Part shown: positions 5,546 through 5,572 of the stretch, piece after piece
Numbering within the stretch: position 1 is the first letter of the stretch
Layout: the number at the start of each line of letters is the position of its first letter
Assembly: GCA_958427155.1 (NCBI GenBank)
Contig: CAUABB010000107.1
Location: 1-5,572, forward strand
DNA from: an uncultured Oscillospiraceae bacterium
GTDB lineage: Bacteria; Bacillota; Clostridia; Oscillospirales; Ruminococcaceae
Length of the DNA: 5,572 nt
Direction: 5' to 3'
The notes under the pieces: generated by a model
Told to the model about the DNA's origin: nothing
Seen by the model: only the letters and a program-made list of their open reading frames with translations
Databases searched by the model: none
Position numbers and translations under genes: made by a program

Positions 5546-5572
5546 TATTATTTTCCTTTTTTAACATTTTTA

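Overview
The window looks like chromosomal DNA from a low-to-moderate G+C member of the Bacillota, most likely the Clostridia (Oscillospiraceae-like). This rests on purine-rich GGAGG-type ribosome binding sites, a VanZ-like membrane protein, a lipobox lipoprotein with a degenerate FG-GAP character, and a DUF1015 protein of the 'GDGNHS' type that I associate with clostridia. The taxonomic placement is inference; no rRNA or marker gene is present.

Left half (1-2451, all minus strand). Reading in the direction of transcription there is a small, well-initiated 23-codon ORF (2451-2380), a VanZ-like polytopic membrane protein (2383-1622) whose start codon overlaps the stop of the small ORF as ATGA, a secreted lipoprotein of unknown function (1580-264), and the receiver domain of a response regulator (229 to beyond the left edge). 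The short gaps and common direction suggest one operon. A candidate sigma-A promoter lies at 2551-2580. The leader RNA between it and the small ORF carries one AAACAG block that can pair with any of three CTGTT blocks. The operon looks like an envelope-associated signalling module, with a histidine kinase probably following outside the window (inference).

Divergent intergenic region (2452-2693). It holds the minus-strand promoter and leader and, on the plus strand, a strong glpK promoter (TTGACA, 17 bp, extended -10 inside the palindrome ATGGTACCAT) followed by a near-repeat of the half site, a plausible operator.

Right half (2694-5572, plus strand). Glycerol kinase glpK (2694-4178) is complete but lacks the histidine loop used for PTS (HPr) phosphorylation in Bacillus and Enterococcus enzymes. 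After a 53-base gap with its own extended -10 promoter comes a DUF1015 family gene (4232-5506), closed by a strong intrinsic terminator (5512-5545). No glpF, glpD or glpP is visible beside glpK, so the glycerol step stands alone here.

No tRNA, rRNA, CRISPR array, insertion sequence or phage feature was seen. The most interesting spot is the 5' end of the VanZ operon: a coupled micro-ORF preceded by a leader with competing hairpins.
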